Assembly: GCF_000169175.1 (NCBI RefSeq) | Contig: NZ_AAWS01000007.1 | Location: forward strand, 1 to 64,000 | Origin: Microscilla marina ATCC 23134 | GTDB lineage: Bacteria > Bacteroidota > Bacteroidia > Cytophagales > Microscillaceae | Direction of reading: 5' to 3' | Length of the DNA: 64,000 bases | Shown here: piece after piece, positions 19,293 to 29,074 of the stretch | Layout of the letters: the number at the start of each line of letters is the position of its first letter | How positions within the stretch are numbered: the stretch's first letter is position 1 | Notes under the pieces: generated by a model | Databases searched by the model: none | Seen by the model: the letters and a program-made list of their open reading frames with translations, nothing else | What the model was told of the DNA's origin: nothing | Translations under genes and position numbers: made by a program

Positions 19293-22200
19293 ATGAGTGA
19301 ACCTGTTCTGAAGTCTATTATCCAGTTAATGGCAATATCTGCAAGTGTTGATGGAGTTATATCGGCTTCGGAGAAAAGAGTAATTACAGATTTTATTCAA
19401 GAACAGTTAAGTGCTGAGGCGACTGATGCTTTTATTCAGTTGTTTAACGAGTATGCAGACATTGCATTGGCTGGGCATATCCAAACGATTAATATTTGTA
19501 AACGAATTAATGAAGAACTAAATCAGAAGCAAAAAATTATTGTGTTGTTTCACTTGTTGGAATTGGTGAATTCTGATGGAAACTTGCATAATGATGAAAG
19601 TAACTTTATAGATGAAGTTGCCCAGGCTTTTAATATAGATGAGCACGAGTACAGTATCATTAAGGCGTTTGTAATTGACGATGATGCGCTTAAGCTGGGT
19701 TTGCAAAATATACTGATTATTAGCAGTCAGAAGTTTGACAGTAAAATAAAGCATGTACACCGCCCTAATTTTAAATCATCGGTGGGTATTTTACGCATAC
19801 CAAGCGTAGAAATGTACATGTTAAAGTATTTTGCGGGCGAAACAGATACTTACCTCAATGGCTTTTTGCTCAAAGATCGTCACATCTATACCTTCTCTAA
19901 TGGCTCATCTATTCGTGCCGACCTGATTGATCCTATTTATTACAGTGATGTAGTCAGCAACTTTCTTCAAGAGCAAAATGTAGCACGTATTACCTTTGAA
20001 GCTTCGCATGTGTACTATACTTTTCGTGGAGGTAAAATAGGTTTACGTGATATTAACATGACTGAAGAGTCAGGAAAGTTAATAGGTATCATGGGAGCTA
20101 GTGGTTCGGGAAAGTCTACCCTAATCAATGTATTAAATGGCAATGCTGCACCGTTGGGGGGCAAGGTACTAATCAATGGAGTGGATATTCATGACGGTGA
20201 AGAAAAAAGTAAGATAAGGGGGGTAGTAGGTTATGTGCCCCAAGATGACTTGTTGATAGAAGAGCTTACGGTATACCAAAACTTATATTATGCAGCAAAA
20301 CTTTGTTTTGGGCATTACCAAGAAGAAGAGATAAATGAGCTAGTGATAAAAACACTGGTGAGCTTGGGTTTACTGGAGGCTAAAAACCTAAAAGTAGGTA
20401 GCTCCATGGAAAAGATCATCAGTGGGGGGCAACGCAAGCGTTTGAATATAGGGTTGGAATTGCTCCGGGAACCTTCCATTTTATTTATAGATGAGCCCAC
20501 CTCTGGGTTGTCATCTAATGACTCTGAAAATATTCTTGACTTACTGAAAGAACTTTCGCTAAAAGGTAAACTTATTTTTGTGGTAATTCACCAGCCCTCT
20601 TCCGACATTTTCAAAATGTTTGACAAGCTTATTATATTAGATGTAGGTGGGTATCAAATTTATTATGGTAATCCTATAGAAGCAGTCACCTATTTTAAAG
20701 ACCTGGAAAACCTGATCAATAGCTCGCAGGGAGTGTGCCCCACCTGTGGTAATGTAAACCCTGAACAGATATTTAATATTATAGAAACTAAAATTGTAGA
20801 TGAGTATGGACGTTATACTCCACAACGAAAAGTTTCACCAACCCAATGGCATAAGTATTTCAAAGAACGCATATCGCTACCCAAAGTAGAGACCATCAAA
20901 GAACCCCCAAAGAGTACGCTTCATCTACCTTCCCGTTTTCGTCAATTTATGATTTTTAGCTTTCGCGATATACTAGCCAAGCTAAGTAATGCTCAATATA
21001 TGGCGATTGGCTTGTTAGAAGCTCCGTTACTGGCCGTAATACTGGCGTATATTGTACGGTTTTACAGGGTAGACCAAGAGACTGGGAATGGCTCGTATGT
21101 GTTTAGCGAAAACATGAATGTACCTGCGTATATTTTTATGAGTATTATTGTGGCGTTGTTTATTGGGCTGACCATTAGTGCTGAAGAAATATTTAAAGAT
21201 GCCAAGATACTCAAACGAGAGCGGTTTTTACACCTAAGCCATAGCAGTTATTTGTTTTCTAAAATTTTTATACTTTTTGCTTTTTCGGCTTATCAAACAA
21301 TGACATTTGTGTTGGTAGGAGCGCTCATTCTGGGAATCAAAGGTATGACCTTTACCTATTGGATGGTACTGTTTTCTATTGCTTGTAATGCCAATATGAT
21401 GGGGTTAAACATCTCTCGTACTTTTAACTCAGTCATTACTATTTATATTCTAATTCCTTTGCTTATTATTCCACAGTTGATATTAGGGGGAATTGTAGTC
21501 AAGTTTGAGAATATTAACCCACGGTTGGCTTCTGAAAACAATGTGCCTTGGATCAGTGAGTTTATGGTATCGCGTTGGTCATTTGAGGCACTTGCAGTTA
21601 GCCAGTTTAAAGATAATCCACACGAGAGAGATTTTTACGAGTATGATCACCAAATGGCAACTGCCGATTATAAAAAGGTGTATTTTATTCCTACGCTTGA
21701 GTCTAAACTATCATATTGCCTTACCCATATCAAAGAAAATGATGACAAGGTAAGAAACAAAGTACAGAGAGACTTGAAAATACTGCGTAACGAAGTAGGC
21801 AAAGAACTGAAAAAAGTGCCAGATATTCAACTAAAAAAATACCCTGAATTGAGCTACGAAGGTTTTGATTTTGCCGTGGGCAAAGCTACCAAAGTGTATC
21901 TGAAAAAGCTAAGGTTGTATTATGTGCGCATGTATAACAGGGCAAGCAAAGCCAAAGATAAGCTCATTCGTGAACGGACTAAAACCAAAGAAGGCAAAGC
22001 GGCTTTCTTAAGTTCGTTGAATCGCTACCATAACAAACAAGTAGCAGACATGGTAAAAAACACCAGTAATCCATTGCGTATTTCTGAGTCAGACGGCAAG
22101 CTTATTCAGCATATTTACCCTGTGTTTCAGGACCCCGACAACGTAAGTAATTTGTTGGACTTTAGGGCACACTTTTTTGCGCCCCGCAAACACTTTATGG

Positions 22201-22334
22201 GTTTTTATATAGATACACTTTGGTTTAACCTTGGGGCAATATGGTTTGCCACCTTGCTGCTGTTTATTAGCCTGTATTTCAAACTGTTTAAGCGGGTACT
22301 TACTTTCTTAAGCTTTCGCAAAAGCTTCCGTTAA
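19293..22334 (+). CDS. TerB-like domain fused to an ABCG-type ABC transporter
   Basis: 1013 residues. Residues 1-130 resemble the helical TerB (tellurite/acid-sensing) fold with the typical SASVDGVISASEKRVITDF and LVNSDGNLHNDESNFID repeats. An ABC ATPase follows: Walker A GASGSGKST at 268-276, Q-loop YVPQDDLL, signature ISGGQRKRLNIGLELL, Walker B ILFIDEPTSGLS with Asp400-Glu401, and the H-loop VIHQPSSD. A CPTCG motif near residue 485 could bind a metal. Several membrane helices (about 560-730) and a last one near 975-1000 form an ABCG-like half transporter. The substrate is unknown; it should act as a homodimer in the inner membrane. Confidence 0.85.
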   Translation: MSEPVLKSIIQLMAISASVDGVISASEKRVITDFIQEQLSAEATDAFIQLFNEYADIALAGHIQTINICKRINEELNQKQKIIVLFHLLELVNSDGNLHNDESNFIDEVAQAFNIDEHEYSIIKAFVIDDDALKLGLQNILIISSQKFDSKIKHVHRPNFKSSVGILRIPSVEMYMLKYFAGETDTYLNGFLLKDRHIYTFSNGSSIRADLIDPIYYSDVVSNFLQEQNVARITFEASHVYYTFRGGKIGLRDINMTEESGKLIGIMGASGSGKSTLINVLNGNAAPLGGKVLINGVDIHDGEEKSKIRGVVGYVPQDDLLIEELTVYQNLYYAAKLCFGHYQEEEINELVIKTLVSLGLLEAKNLKVGSSMEKIISGGQRKRLNIGLELLREPSILFIDEPTSGLSSNDSENILDLLKELSLKGKLIFVVIHQPSSDIFKMFDKLIILDVGGYQIYYGNPIEAVTYFKDLENLINSSQGVCPTCGNVNPEQIFNIIETKIVDEYGRYTPQRKVSPTQWHKYFKERISLPKVETIKEPPKSTLHLPSRFRQFMIFSFRDILAKLSNAQYMAIGLLEAPLLAVILAYIVRFYRVDQETGNGSYVFSENMNVPAYIFMSIIVALFIGLTISAEEIFKDAKILKRERFLHLSHSSYLFSKIFILFAFSAYQTMTFVLVGALILGIKGMTFTYWMVLFSIACNANMMGLNISRTFNSVITIYILIPLLIIPQLILGGIVVKFENINPRLASENNVPWISEFMVSRWSFEALAVSQFKDNPHERDFYEYDHQMATADYKKVYFIPTLESKLSYCLTHIKENDDKVRNKVQRDLKILRNEVGKELKKVPDIQLKKYPELSYEGFDFAVGKATKVYLKKLRLYYVRMYNRASKAKDKLIRERTKTKEGKAAFLSSLNRYHNKQVADMVKNTSNPLRISESDGKLIQHIYPVFQDPDNVSNLLDFRAHFFAPRKHFMGFYIDTLWFNLGAIWFATLLLFISLYFKLFKRVLTFLSFRKSFR

Positions 22335-22405
22335 TTTTTTTGAATCATAATACTGGATCAATAGCACAACAACCTGTCGGTATATAACTAAAAAATAAGT
22401 ACTCA

Positions 22406-23623
22406 ATGAAAATACTACATACAGCAGATTGGCATTTAGGAAAAAAGCTGGAAACGTATACCCGTTTGCCAGAGCAGGAAGAAGTGCTGAACGAAATTTG
22501 TCAAATAGCTGATCGTGAGGCCGTAGATGTAGTGATAGTAGCCGGTGACCTATATGATACCTTTAACCCCACCAATGATGCCATCACGCTATTTTATAAA
22601 ACCCTCAAACGTATCTCAAAAAATGGCACTCGACCAGTAATCGCCATTGCGGGCAACCATGACTCGCCTGACCGCATAGAAGCCCCTGATCCTTTGGCAA
22701 AAGAATGTGGCATTGTGCTGCTGGGGTTTCCTCATTCTGAGGTAAGTCCATTCAAGCTAGATACCGGATTGGGAGTAACTAAGTCGGAACAGGGTTTTTT
22801 AGAAATGAAAGTGCCCGGGCATGATGCGCCATTACGTTTGATTGTAACACCCTATGCGAATGAATTGCGTCTAAAAGCATTTTTAGGCTTGACCGACAAA
22901 GAAGGAGAGCTGCGTAACTTGCTACAGCAAAGGTGGCAACAACTTGCTGATGCTCATTGCAACGCGCAAGGCATTAATATGCTGGTTGCTCACTTGTTTA
23001 TGATGAAAAAAGGGGGAGAAGCACCCGTAGAAGATGAGTCGGAAAAATCTATTTTGCACATAGGAGGCGCCCAGCAAATATATACCGAACAAGTACCCTC
23101 GCAAATGCAATATGTAGCATTGGGACACTTGCATCGCTACCAAAATATAAGTGGTGCTCCCTGCCCGGTAGTATACAGCAGTAGCCCATTGGCGTATAGT
23201 TTTGCCGAAGCCAATCAAACCAAGTATGTAGCAATAATAGAGGCTGAGCCTGGTAAACCAGTAGAGGTAAATCGCATTGCCCTTGAAAAAGGGAAAAAAC
23301 TACTGCGGGGCAGGTTTGATGAAATGGACAAGGCAGTAGAATGGCTCAAAGAAAATCAAAATGCTTTGGTAGAAATTACCATTGTAACCGACCATTACCT
23401 GACTGCTAAAGAACGTAAAACCCTCAATGAACACCATTCAGGCATTATTGCCATTATACCTGATGTAAAAAACAAAAACCCAAATTTATCAGACAAGGCG
23501 TCAAGTATTGATACCAGCAAGCACATCGATGATTTGTTTCGCGATTATTTCAAATCAAAAAACAACGACCAGGAACCCAACGATCGTTTGATGGATTTGT
23601 TTAGAGAGGTGAGAAGCAAGTAA
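22406..23623 (+). CDS. sbcD: Exonuclease SbcCD subunit D (Mre11-like nuclease)
   Basis: 405 residues. The metallophosphoesterase motifs are complete: DWHLGK (residues 8-13), VIVAGDLYDTFNPTNDA, AIAGNHDSPDR, MLVAHLFMM and VALGHLHRYQ. With SbcC it opens hairpins and trims DNA ends. The partner sbcC, usually directly downstream, is absent: the next gene is on the other strand after a terminator. A C-terminal stretch (about 290-405) forms the partner-binding region. Confidence 0.93.
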   Translation: MKILHTADWHLGKKLETYTRLPEQEEVLNEICQIADREAVDVVIVAGDLYDTFNPTNDAITLFYKTLKRISKNGTRPVIAIAGNHDSPDRIEAPDPLAKECGIVLLGFPHSEVSPFKLDTGLGVTKSEQGFLEMKVPGHDAPLRLIVTPYANELRLKAFLGLTDKEGELRNLLQQRWQQLADAHCNAQGINMLVAHLFMMKKGGEAPVEDESEKSILHIGGAQQIYTEQVPSQMQYVALGHLHRYQNISGAPCPVVYSSSPLAYSFAEANQTKYVAIIEAEPGKPVEVNRIALEKGKKLLRGRFDEMDKAVEWLKENQNALVEITIVTDHYLTAKERKTLNEHHSGIIAIIPDVKNKNPNLSDKASSIDTSKHIDDLFRDYFKSKNNDQEPNDRLMDLFREVRSK

Positions 23624-23705
23624 AGTTTAAAATGATTGGGTGAAGCGAGCCTAAAATCATTTGCAAAAAGAGATTCTTCTGTTTAAAGTATAACAATGAA
23701 AAGTA

Positions 23706-23738
23706 AAAGCCCAAGACAATGGTATTGCCTTGGGCTTT
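23706..23738. terminator. Bidirectional terminator between sbcD and the next gene
   Basis: AAAGCCCAAG (23706-23715) pairs with CTTGGGCTTT (23729-23738), with an inner CAAT/ATTG extension. It lies between the convergent sbcD and the minus-strand gene ending at 23754. Confidence 0.8.
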
Positions 23739-23753
23739 GTTGTTTGTGTCTTA

Positions 23754-24002
23754 TTACGCTTCTTCGGTTTGAGTAAGCGAGTCATACAGATTAAACTCGT
23801 TGAGCAGGCATTGCAGCTCTAAAATAGTGGTTTGCAAATAGCGTTTGAGTTTCTCAGACTCGTTGGCCCGAAGGTAATCGAGCGAGGCATCGGCATTGAG
23901 GACAAAAGCCTCTAAACGAATACGTAAACCAAGGGCAAATAAATCTAAAGGTTGAGTGGGCACCTCAATTTGTGCCTCCAAATTTAAATTAATATCTTGC
24001 AT
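23754..24002 (-). CDS. Small conserved-looking protein, unknown function
   Basis: 82 residues if started at ATG 24002 (MQDINLNLEAQIEVPTQPLD). The frame is open to 24155, but the extra 51 residues are rich in Tyr and aromatic residues and do not look like the rest, so the short start is preferred. The protein is helical and acidic, with IRLEAFVLNADASLDYLR. Function not recognised. It is convergent with sbcD and shares its terminator. Confidence 0.6.
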   Translation of the reverse strand: MQDINLNLEAQIEVPTQPLDLFALGLRIRLEAFVLNADASLDYLRANESEKLKRYLQTTILELQCLLNEFNLYDSLTQTEEA

Positions 24003-24255
24003 ACTGTATGCATTAAGTTGTTTTACAAAAAGCCCTTGAGGAAGGTTCCAAGCTAAACCTCTTGGGCTTATATTCTTACCATAAGAATATGGATAAATAT
24101 AGTAAAAAAGCATGCCTTTTGCAAGAAGATAATATTTTAATTTATTGATAATCAAGCATTTAAATAGTGTAAGTGCTTTTTTAGCACCGCTTCACGCGTA
24201 TTGTACAACCCTTCACTATTCCCTATAATTTAAACATTGTTAGCGAAAAGGAAAC

Positions 24256-24789
24256 TTAACCTTGCTTATCTTTCAACAACCTGATGTATTGATGCCAAGG
24301 ACCAACGTCTTGCGCATAATGCTTTACCAATGCCCGCGATATTTGGTTGAGGTGTGCCATATCATGGATAGTCCAGGTAGCAAGTAATTCCTGTAGAGTA
24401 ACTGTACCCAAATCGGGATGAATGCCTGTTTTAGCCAAATCTGTTGGGCTTAAGTTCCAGGATTTTAACTCCTGCAAATTGGCTTGCCTGAGTTGGTCAA
24501 ACTCCTCTAGTAACTCATCCATGGTTTTGCCTACCGATAATTGCTCTTGAGCAAAGCGGTCAAAAGGCACAAATGTTTTATCGGCTTGGTTGCCCAAAAT
24601 AATTCGCCCTCGTGGTACCCAATCGGTTTGCTCTCCGTGGATCAAATGCCCTACGATGTCAAAAGCGTTCCAGGTGTTTGCCCCCTCGTTGATGTGTGCC
24701 CAATCATATTGCAAACCCGTAAACAGCTCCTTATATGCTTGTGGGGTACGTGCCAACAACTCAATAGATTTATCTAAATGAAAATTCAT
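24256..24789 (-). CDS. DinB-fold metal-dependent protein
   Basis: 177 residues from ATG 24789 (MNFHLDKSIELLARTPQAYK); the frame is open 14 codons further upstream. It is a four-helix DinB/YfiT-type protein: one His in VGHLIHGEQTDW and two in TIHDMAHLNQISRAL make the usual three-His metal site. Relatives include thiol-transferase and DNA-damage-inducible proteins, but the reaction here is unknown. Confidence 0.8.
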   Translation of the reverse strand: MNFHLDKSIELLARTPQAYKELFTGLQYDWAHINEGANTWNAFDIVGHLIHGEQTDWVPRGRIILGNQADKTFVPFDRFAQEQLSVGKTMDELLEEFDQLRQANLQELKSWNLSPTDLAKTGIHPDLGTVTLQELLATWTIHDMAHLNQISRALVKHYAQDVGPWHQYIRLLKDKQG

Positions 24790-25033
24790 TGTTTTTATGG
24801 TCAAGAAAGCCAAAAGTTCCTTTTTTGTCAAAAAACTTTGCTGAAAAATTAGTAGTGAGGCAATTCACCTTCGGTTGCAGTAGGCATATGGGGAACGTTT
24901 GCACATAACAATGGGTTATTCTAAGTACTGAGTTATGGTTTAAACACATCTAATTGATATATTTAATTTATTCTTAGTAGCTTAAGTCCACTTATAGCTA
25001 ATGCCTATAAGAGTGAATGATTATTTTTTTTCT

Positions 25034-25118
25034 TTTTGGGTGGCAGTAAAACCGATAACTACAGCTTCGTTGTGCATCAGAACCTGAGCTAGGTAAGTTT
25101 TTCGCAACAAAGAAGCAA
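25034..25118 (+). repeat. Element related to the 25312 element
   Basis: It shares a core with the element at 25312-25424: TGCATCAGAACCTGAGCTAG here against TGCATATTGGAACCTTAGC there, both followed by GTRAG and a T run. The order of blocks is the same. Terminal pairing is weak here. Confidence 0.4.
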
Positions 25119-25311
25119 GTATTGAAATAAATTAACTTAGTTGATCTGATAGCCTATTGCTCACTCCATAAGTAAACCTTCGCTAAAACAGGAAAGCAGG
25201 TTCTACGTTTATTACTATGAAGACTGAAAATGGTTGACTTATAATCACTTGCTATAAACCCTCAACTGCTAGTGCTTTGGACCTAAGTAAATTATACATT
25301 ATTTCGAGGTT

Positions 25312-25424
25312 ATTTTGGCGGCTGTCAAACCTACAAAAAACGAGCAGAGTTCGCTTTCTGAATTCCGATGCATATTGGAACCTTAGCTACGTGAGTTTTT
25401 TTAGGTGAAGTCAGCAGACAAAAG
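25312..25424 (+). repeat. Hairpin-forming intergenic element, diverged family member
   Basis: The left end ATTTTGGCGGCTG and right end CAGCAGACAAAAG pair over 10 of 12 positions. Inside, ACCTACAAAAAAC (from 25329) pairs with GAGTTTTTTTAGGT (ending 25406). The right end matches the GTCAGGGGGCAAAAG end of the elements at 55887, 58338 and 59462, so it seems to be a longer, diverged member. Confidence 0.5.
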
Positions 25425-25533
25425 CTCACAGTCCTGAACTTGATTCGGGGAGGCCGAAAGAAGCGTCAGGGATTTAGTACCCAATGCACACTAGGCTCTG
25501 ACTATCCAAAATTGTCTAACATTACCTTTCTTT

Positions 25534-28287
25534 ATGCGAACTTACCCATTCTTATTGATGTGTTCACTGAGTGTTTTGATTATTGCCCAGTTATCATTGC
25601 AAGCCCAAAATAAGCTCAAGGTAGATTCTCTGAAAGAAGTGCTTCATGCCAACATTTCAGATAAACAAAAGGCAGATACATATAACCGTTTAGCCTATCA
25701 ATACAGGTATGCTGATTCTTCTAAAGTAGCTTTTTATACTTCTGAGGCGATAATGTTGGCAAAAAAAGCCAACTATGGTGCAGCCCAAGCCGATGCCTTG
25801 TACTATTTGGGGTGGGTTACTATGATAAAAGGACACTACCAAGAGGCAAATCGTTTTTACAAAAACTGTATGGAGGTGGCAAAAGAGGCTCGTTATGCAA
25901 AAGGCGAGGCCAATGCCTTGAATGGGGCAGGAGTTGTTTATCGTATGCAAAGTAATTATCCTCAAGCTTTGAAAATGTACCAAAAATCCCTCAATATTCG
26001 ACAAAAAACCGGAGATCAAAGCGCGGTAGCAGAAAGCTATAACAATATAGGCTTCGTTTATCTATGTCAGAGCAAGCATGTTCAAGCCCTCAGAATGTAT
26101 CATAAAGCCCTCAGTATATACAAGCAAATGGGAGATTTGAGGGGGATAGGCAGGAGTTATGTGAAAGTAGGGGAGGTACACCGCATACTCAATGAGTACC
26201 CTCAGGCACTCAAAATGCACCAAAAAGCACTTCGAGCTCATAAAAAGTCGAGAAATAAGCAAAAAATAGCGCTTAGTTATATTAAAATAGGTGATGTGTA
26301 TCGAGCACAAGGCAAATATCTCAAGGCATTTAAAGTCTATCAAGAGGCTCTCAAATTGCAGGAACAGATTGGTGATAAAGTGGGAATGGCTTGGAGTTAT
26401 TTTAAAATAGGAGAGGTACATCGCATGCAAAGAGAGTATGATCAAGCACTTAAGATGCACCAAAAAGCGCTTAAAATACGTGAGCAAATCAGAATCAAAA
26501 GACTTACGGCCTGGAGTTATACCAAACTGGGACGCATATATGACTTGCAAGGCGAACATTTCCACGCGCTCAAAATGCACCAAAAAGCACTTAAAATACG
26601 TGAGCAAATCGGAGATCAAATTGACATCAGTTGGAGCTATGATGAAATAGGTAAAATACATCGTATTCGGGGAGAGTATGTACAGGCACTTAAGATGCAC
26701 CAAAAAGCGCTTAAAATACGTAAAAAACTGGGAGCTAAAACCTGGGAAGCGAAGTCTTACCTGTTAATGGGACGGGTTCATCTGACCCAAAAAAAAGCTG
26801 ATTCGGTCAAGTTTTACTTTGAAAAAGCCTTGACATTGAGAGAGGCAATTGGAGAGCCACTTGCCCAAGATCATGTGATTTTAGGAACTGCCTACTGTGT
26901 ATTGGGTAATTATAAGGAAGCCCAACACCACTTGGAAAAAGGGATTCAAATGGCTAAAAAAACTGGTCGCCCGGAGACTGTCAGGGATGGAGCCGAATAC
27001 TTGGCCAAAACTTACGAGGGACTAGGGCAAATAGACAAGGCTTACCAGCATCTGAAGCTTTTCAGACAAATGGCAGATAGTTTACTTAATGGGGCAACTA
27101 TTCGTAAAGTAGCCCAGCTGGAGGAAAGGTATATAGCAGGTAAACAGCAAGACTCGCTCTCAGCGGTTCAAGCAAGTGAACGCAAAGTGCTGGTTGCTGA
27201 GATTAACGCCCAAAGAGCCAACCGCCGTACAGCATTGATTGGGGCAGGTTTGTTGGTGATACTGCTTTTGGTGTTAGGTTTGTTTTATCATAGCAAACAA
27301 CGCGGTAACCAGATGTTGGTTGCTACCAATGCCCAATTGGTAGAGTTAGATCGGTTTAAACAACAAATGCTGGGAATGATTGTACACGACCTCAAAAATC
27401 CGCTCAACTCTATCATTGGCTTATCTGAGGAGCAAACCAATCCACAGTTTTTTACTGCCATTAATCGGTCAGGCAAACGTATGTACCATCTGATTATGAA
27501 TATATTGGATGTGCAAAAAATGGAAGAACATCGGCTAAAAATTGAGCAAAAAACTATTTTGGCAGAAAGCATCATCAACGCAGCTTTGGCACAGGTAAAC
27601 TATATTATACAAGAAAAAGGGCTAAAACTCAAAGTGGGACGCTTGACGGGTTTTTTTGTAAACGTAGATGCTGATCTGATGGAGCGGGTAGTGGTAAACT
27701 TGCTCACCAACGCCACCAAATATACGCCTGTAGGTGGTACAATCACCATTGATATAGTGCCCGATGCCCCAGCGGGTTTTTGCAAAATACAAATAAGTGA
27801 TACAGGGGTGGGTATTGCGCCTGAGCATTTAGATAAAATATTTGATAAGTACCAACAGGCTTTTGCCAAAAAATCGGGACAGATGCGCTCTACCGGGTTG
27901 GGGCTAGCCTTTTGTAAATTGGCAACTGAGGCACACGGGGGAAACTTAGAGGTTACCTCTGTTCAGGGCAAAGGGGCTACTTTTGGGTTTACGGTGCCCT
28001 TGTCAGAACACCAGCCCACATCATTGTCTGAAAAACCACAAGCAGAGGTTACAGATGACCCAATAAATGTGCTTACATTTACTAAAAAGGAAAAAGAAAT
28101 CCTACAGTCTATTCTTCCCCAGCTGGTACAATGTAAGTTGTATGAAATAAGTAAAATAGGAAAAATACTGGATACACTGCCCACAGATGTGGACGAAAAC
28201 ATTAAGGACTGGGTAAGTGCATTGAAGGACACGATATATGCACATGATACCACGCGCTTTCAGGAGTTACTGGAAATAGTGCAGTAG
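25534..28287 (+). CDS. TPR-containing sensor histidine kinase
   Basis: 917 residues. A signal peptide (about 1-25) is followed by roughly ten tetratricopeptide repeats of 40 residues (about 40-500), one membrane helix (about 566-588, LIGAGLLVILLLVLGLFY), a HisKA domain with the phosphoacceptor His618 in MIVHDLKNPLNSIIG, an ATPase domain with NLLTNATKYTPVGG, SDTGVGIAPEHLDKIF and STGLGLAFCK, and an extra C-terminal segment of about 80 residues with no receiver domain. The TPR part faces the periplasm and probably senses a protein or peptide. No response regulator gene is adjacent. Confidence 0.93.
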   Translation: MRTYPFLLMCSLSVLIIAQLSLQAQNKLKVDSLKEVLHANISDKQKADTYNRLAYQYRYADSSKVAFYTSEAIMLAKKANYGAAQADALYYLGWVTMIKGHYQEANRFYKNCMEVAKEARYAKGEANALNGAGVVYRMQSNYPQALKMYQKSLNIRQKTGDQSAVAESYNNIGFVYLCQSKHVQALRMYHKALSIYKQMGDLRGIGRSYVKVGEVHRILNEYPQALKMHQKALRAHKKSRNKQKIALSYIKIGDVYRAQGKYLKAFKVYQEALKLQEQIGDKVGMAWSYFKIGEVHRMQREYDQALKMHQKALKIREQIRIKRLTAWSYTKLGRIYDLQGEHFHALKMHQKALKIREQIGDQIDISWSYDEIGKIHRIRGEYVQALKMHQKALKIRKKLGAKTWEAKSYLLMGRVHLTQKKADSVKFYFEKALTLREAIGEPLAQDHVILGTAYCVLGNYKEAQHHLEKGIQMAKKTGRPETVRDGAEYLAKTYEGLGQIDKAYQHLKLFRQMADSLLNGATIRKVAQLEERYIAGKQQDSLSAVQASERKVLVAEINAQRANRRTALIGAGLLVILLLVLGLFYHSKQRGNQMLVATNAQLVELDRFKQQMLGMIVHDLKNPLNSIIGLSEEQTNPQFFTAINRSGKRMYHLIMNILDVQKMEEHRLKIEQKTILAESIINAALAQVNYIIQEKGLKLKVGRLTGFFVNVDADLMERVVVNLLTNATKYTPVGGTITIDIVPDAPAGFCKIQISDTGVGIAPEHLDKIFDKYQQAFAKKSGQMRSTGLGLAFCKLATEAHGGNLEVTSVQGKGATFGFTVPLSEHQPTSLSEKPQAEVTDDPINVLTFTKKEKEILQSILPQLVQCKLYEISKIGKILDTLPTDVDENIKDWVSALKDTIYAHDTTRFQELLEIVQ

Positions 28288-28366
28288 TAGCGTTGATTCT
28301 TTACCCTCCTACTTTTTAACCGACGACTTGTCTTAGTAGTATCTTATCAGTTTTAATTTTACTATT

Positions 28367-29038
28367 ATGAAACAATCAATATTTGTAAGTATGTTGTTAT
28401 GGCTCAGTATGTCTACTAATGGCATTGGTCAGGCAAATTTGCCCAAGCGTATGACAATAACCCTCAACACGCATACCCACAGCATTTATATCAATGGGCA
28501 AACAATCCTGCAACCCTTTGACCTCAAGCAAATAAACCAGATATTAGGCAAGCCCAGTCGTACTGAAACACACACTCGTAAAGTACGTTTCGAGAGACGA
28601 GGCTATCGGAGCATACCACCTACTTCTGAAATGGTAGATATGACAGAATACTATTATATTTATGACCAATGGGGTTTGATGTTTGTCAAAAGTAATTCTT
28701 TAGTCAAAGCCAAACCTTTGAAACTCATTGTGTTTTTTCACAACCCAAGAATATTTACTAATACTCGTGCGTTTAAATATCATCCTCAGGTTGCCTTTAC
28801 TGGAACATTCACTCTCAACACCCAAGTACTTTCGCCTAGCCAAAAAGCAGTGCCTGAGGGTGTCAATGAGCAAAGTCAAGGGTTTACCCAATGGGGTATT
28901 TTGTGGGGGGCTACTTCTATAGGTACCGTGATAGACCGCCTGTATAGTGCCAAAGCATCACCTCATCTAATGATATACTTGGATGCGGGCAAAACCCAAC
29001 GTATAAGTTATATAAAGGTCATTTCAAAAAGCCGTTAA
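28367..29038 (+). CDS. Exported protein of unknown function
   Basis: 223 residues. A signal peptide (MKQSIFVSMLLWLSMSTNGIG, about residues 1-22) precedes a beta-rich domain beginning ITLNTHTHSIYINGQTILQP and GKPSRTETHTRKV. An ILGKPSR-like motif after a short beta unit recalls Bacteroidota proteins of unknown function that I cannot name with certainty. It is 79 bases after the histidine kinase on the same strand and could be co-transcribed. Confidence 0.65.
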   Translation: MKQSIFVSMLLWLSMSTNGIGQANLPKRMTITLNTHTHSIYINGQTILQPFDLKQINQILGKPSRTETHTRKVRFERRGYRSIPPTSEMVDMTEYYYIYDQWGLMFVKSNSLVKAKPLKLIVFFHNPRIFTNTRAFKYHPQVAFTGTFTLNTQVLSPSQKAVPEGVNEQSQGFTQWGILWGATSIGTVIDRLYSAKASPHLMIYLDAGKTQRISYIKVISKSR

Positions 29039-29074
29039 TATTGTGTTGAGCATAGCTATCACCCCAACTCAAGC

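Larger units (their letters stand above)
24790..25533. other. 744-base intergenic region with repeat-like elements
   Basis: No gene is visible. It holds two related imperfect elements, at about 25034-25118 and 25312-25424, described separately. It also carries the 5' region of the TPR histidine kinase gene. Confidence 0.5.

Noticed and set aside
26062-26703. Minus-strand open frame of 213 codons in the TPR region
   Set aside because: It is a by-product of the repeated TPR codons; the plus-strand protein is clearly real.
26446-26750. Regular 120-base repeats considered as a CRISPR array
   Set aside because: The repeats are in frame, encode TPR helices, and have no spacer structure.
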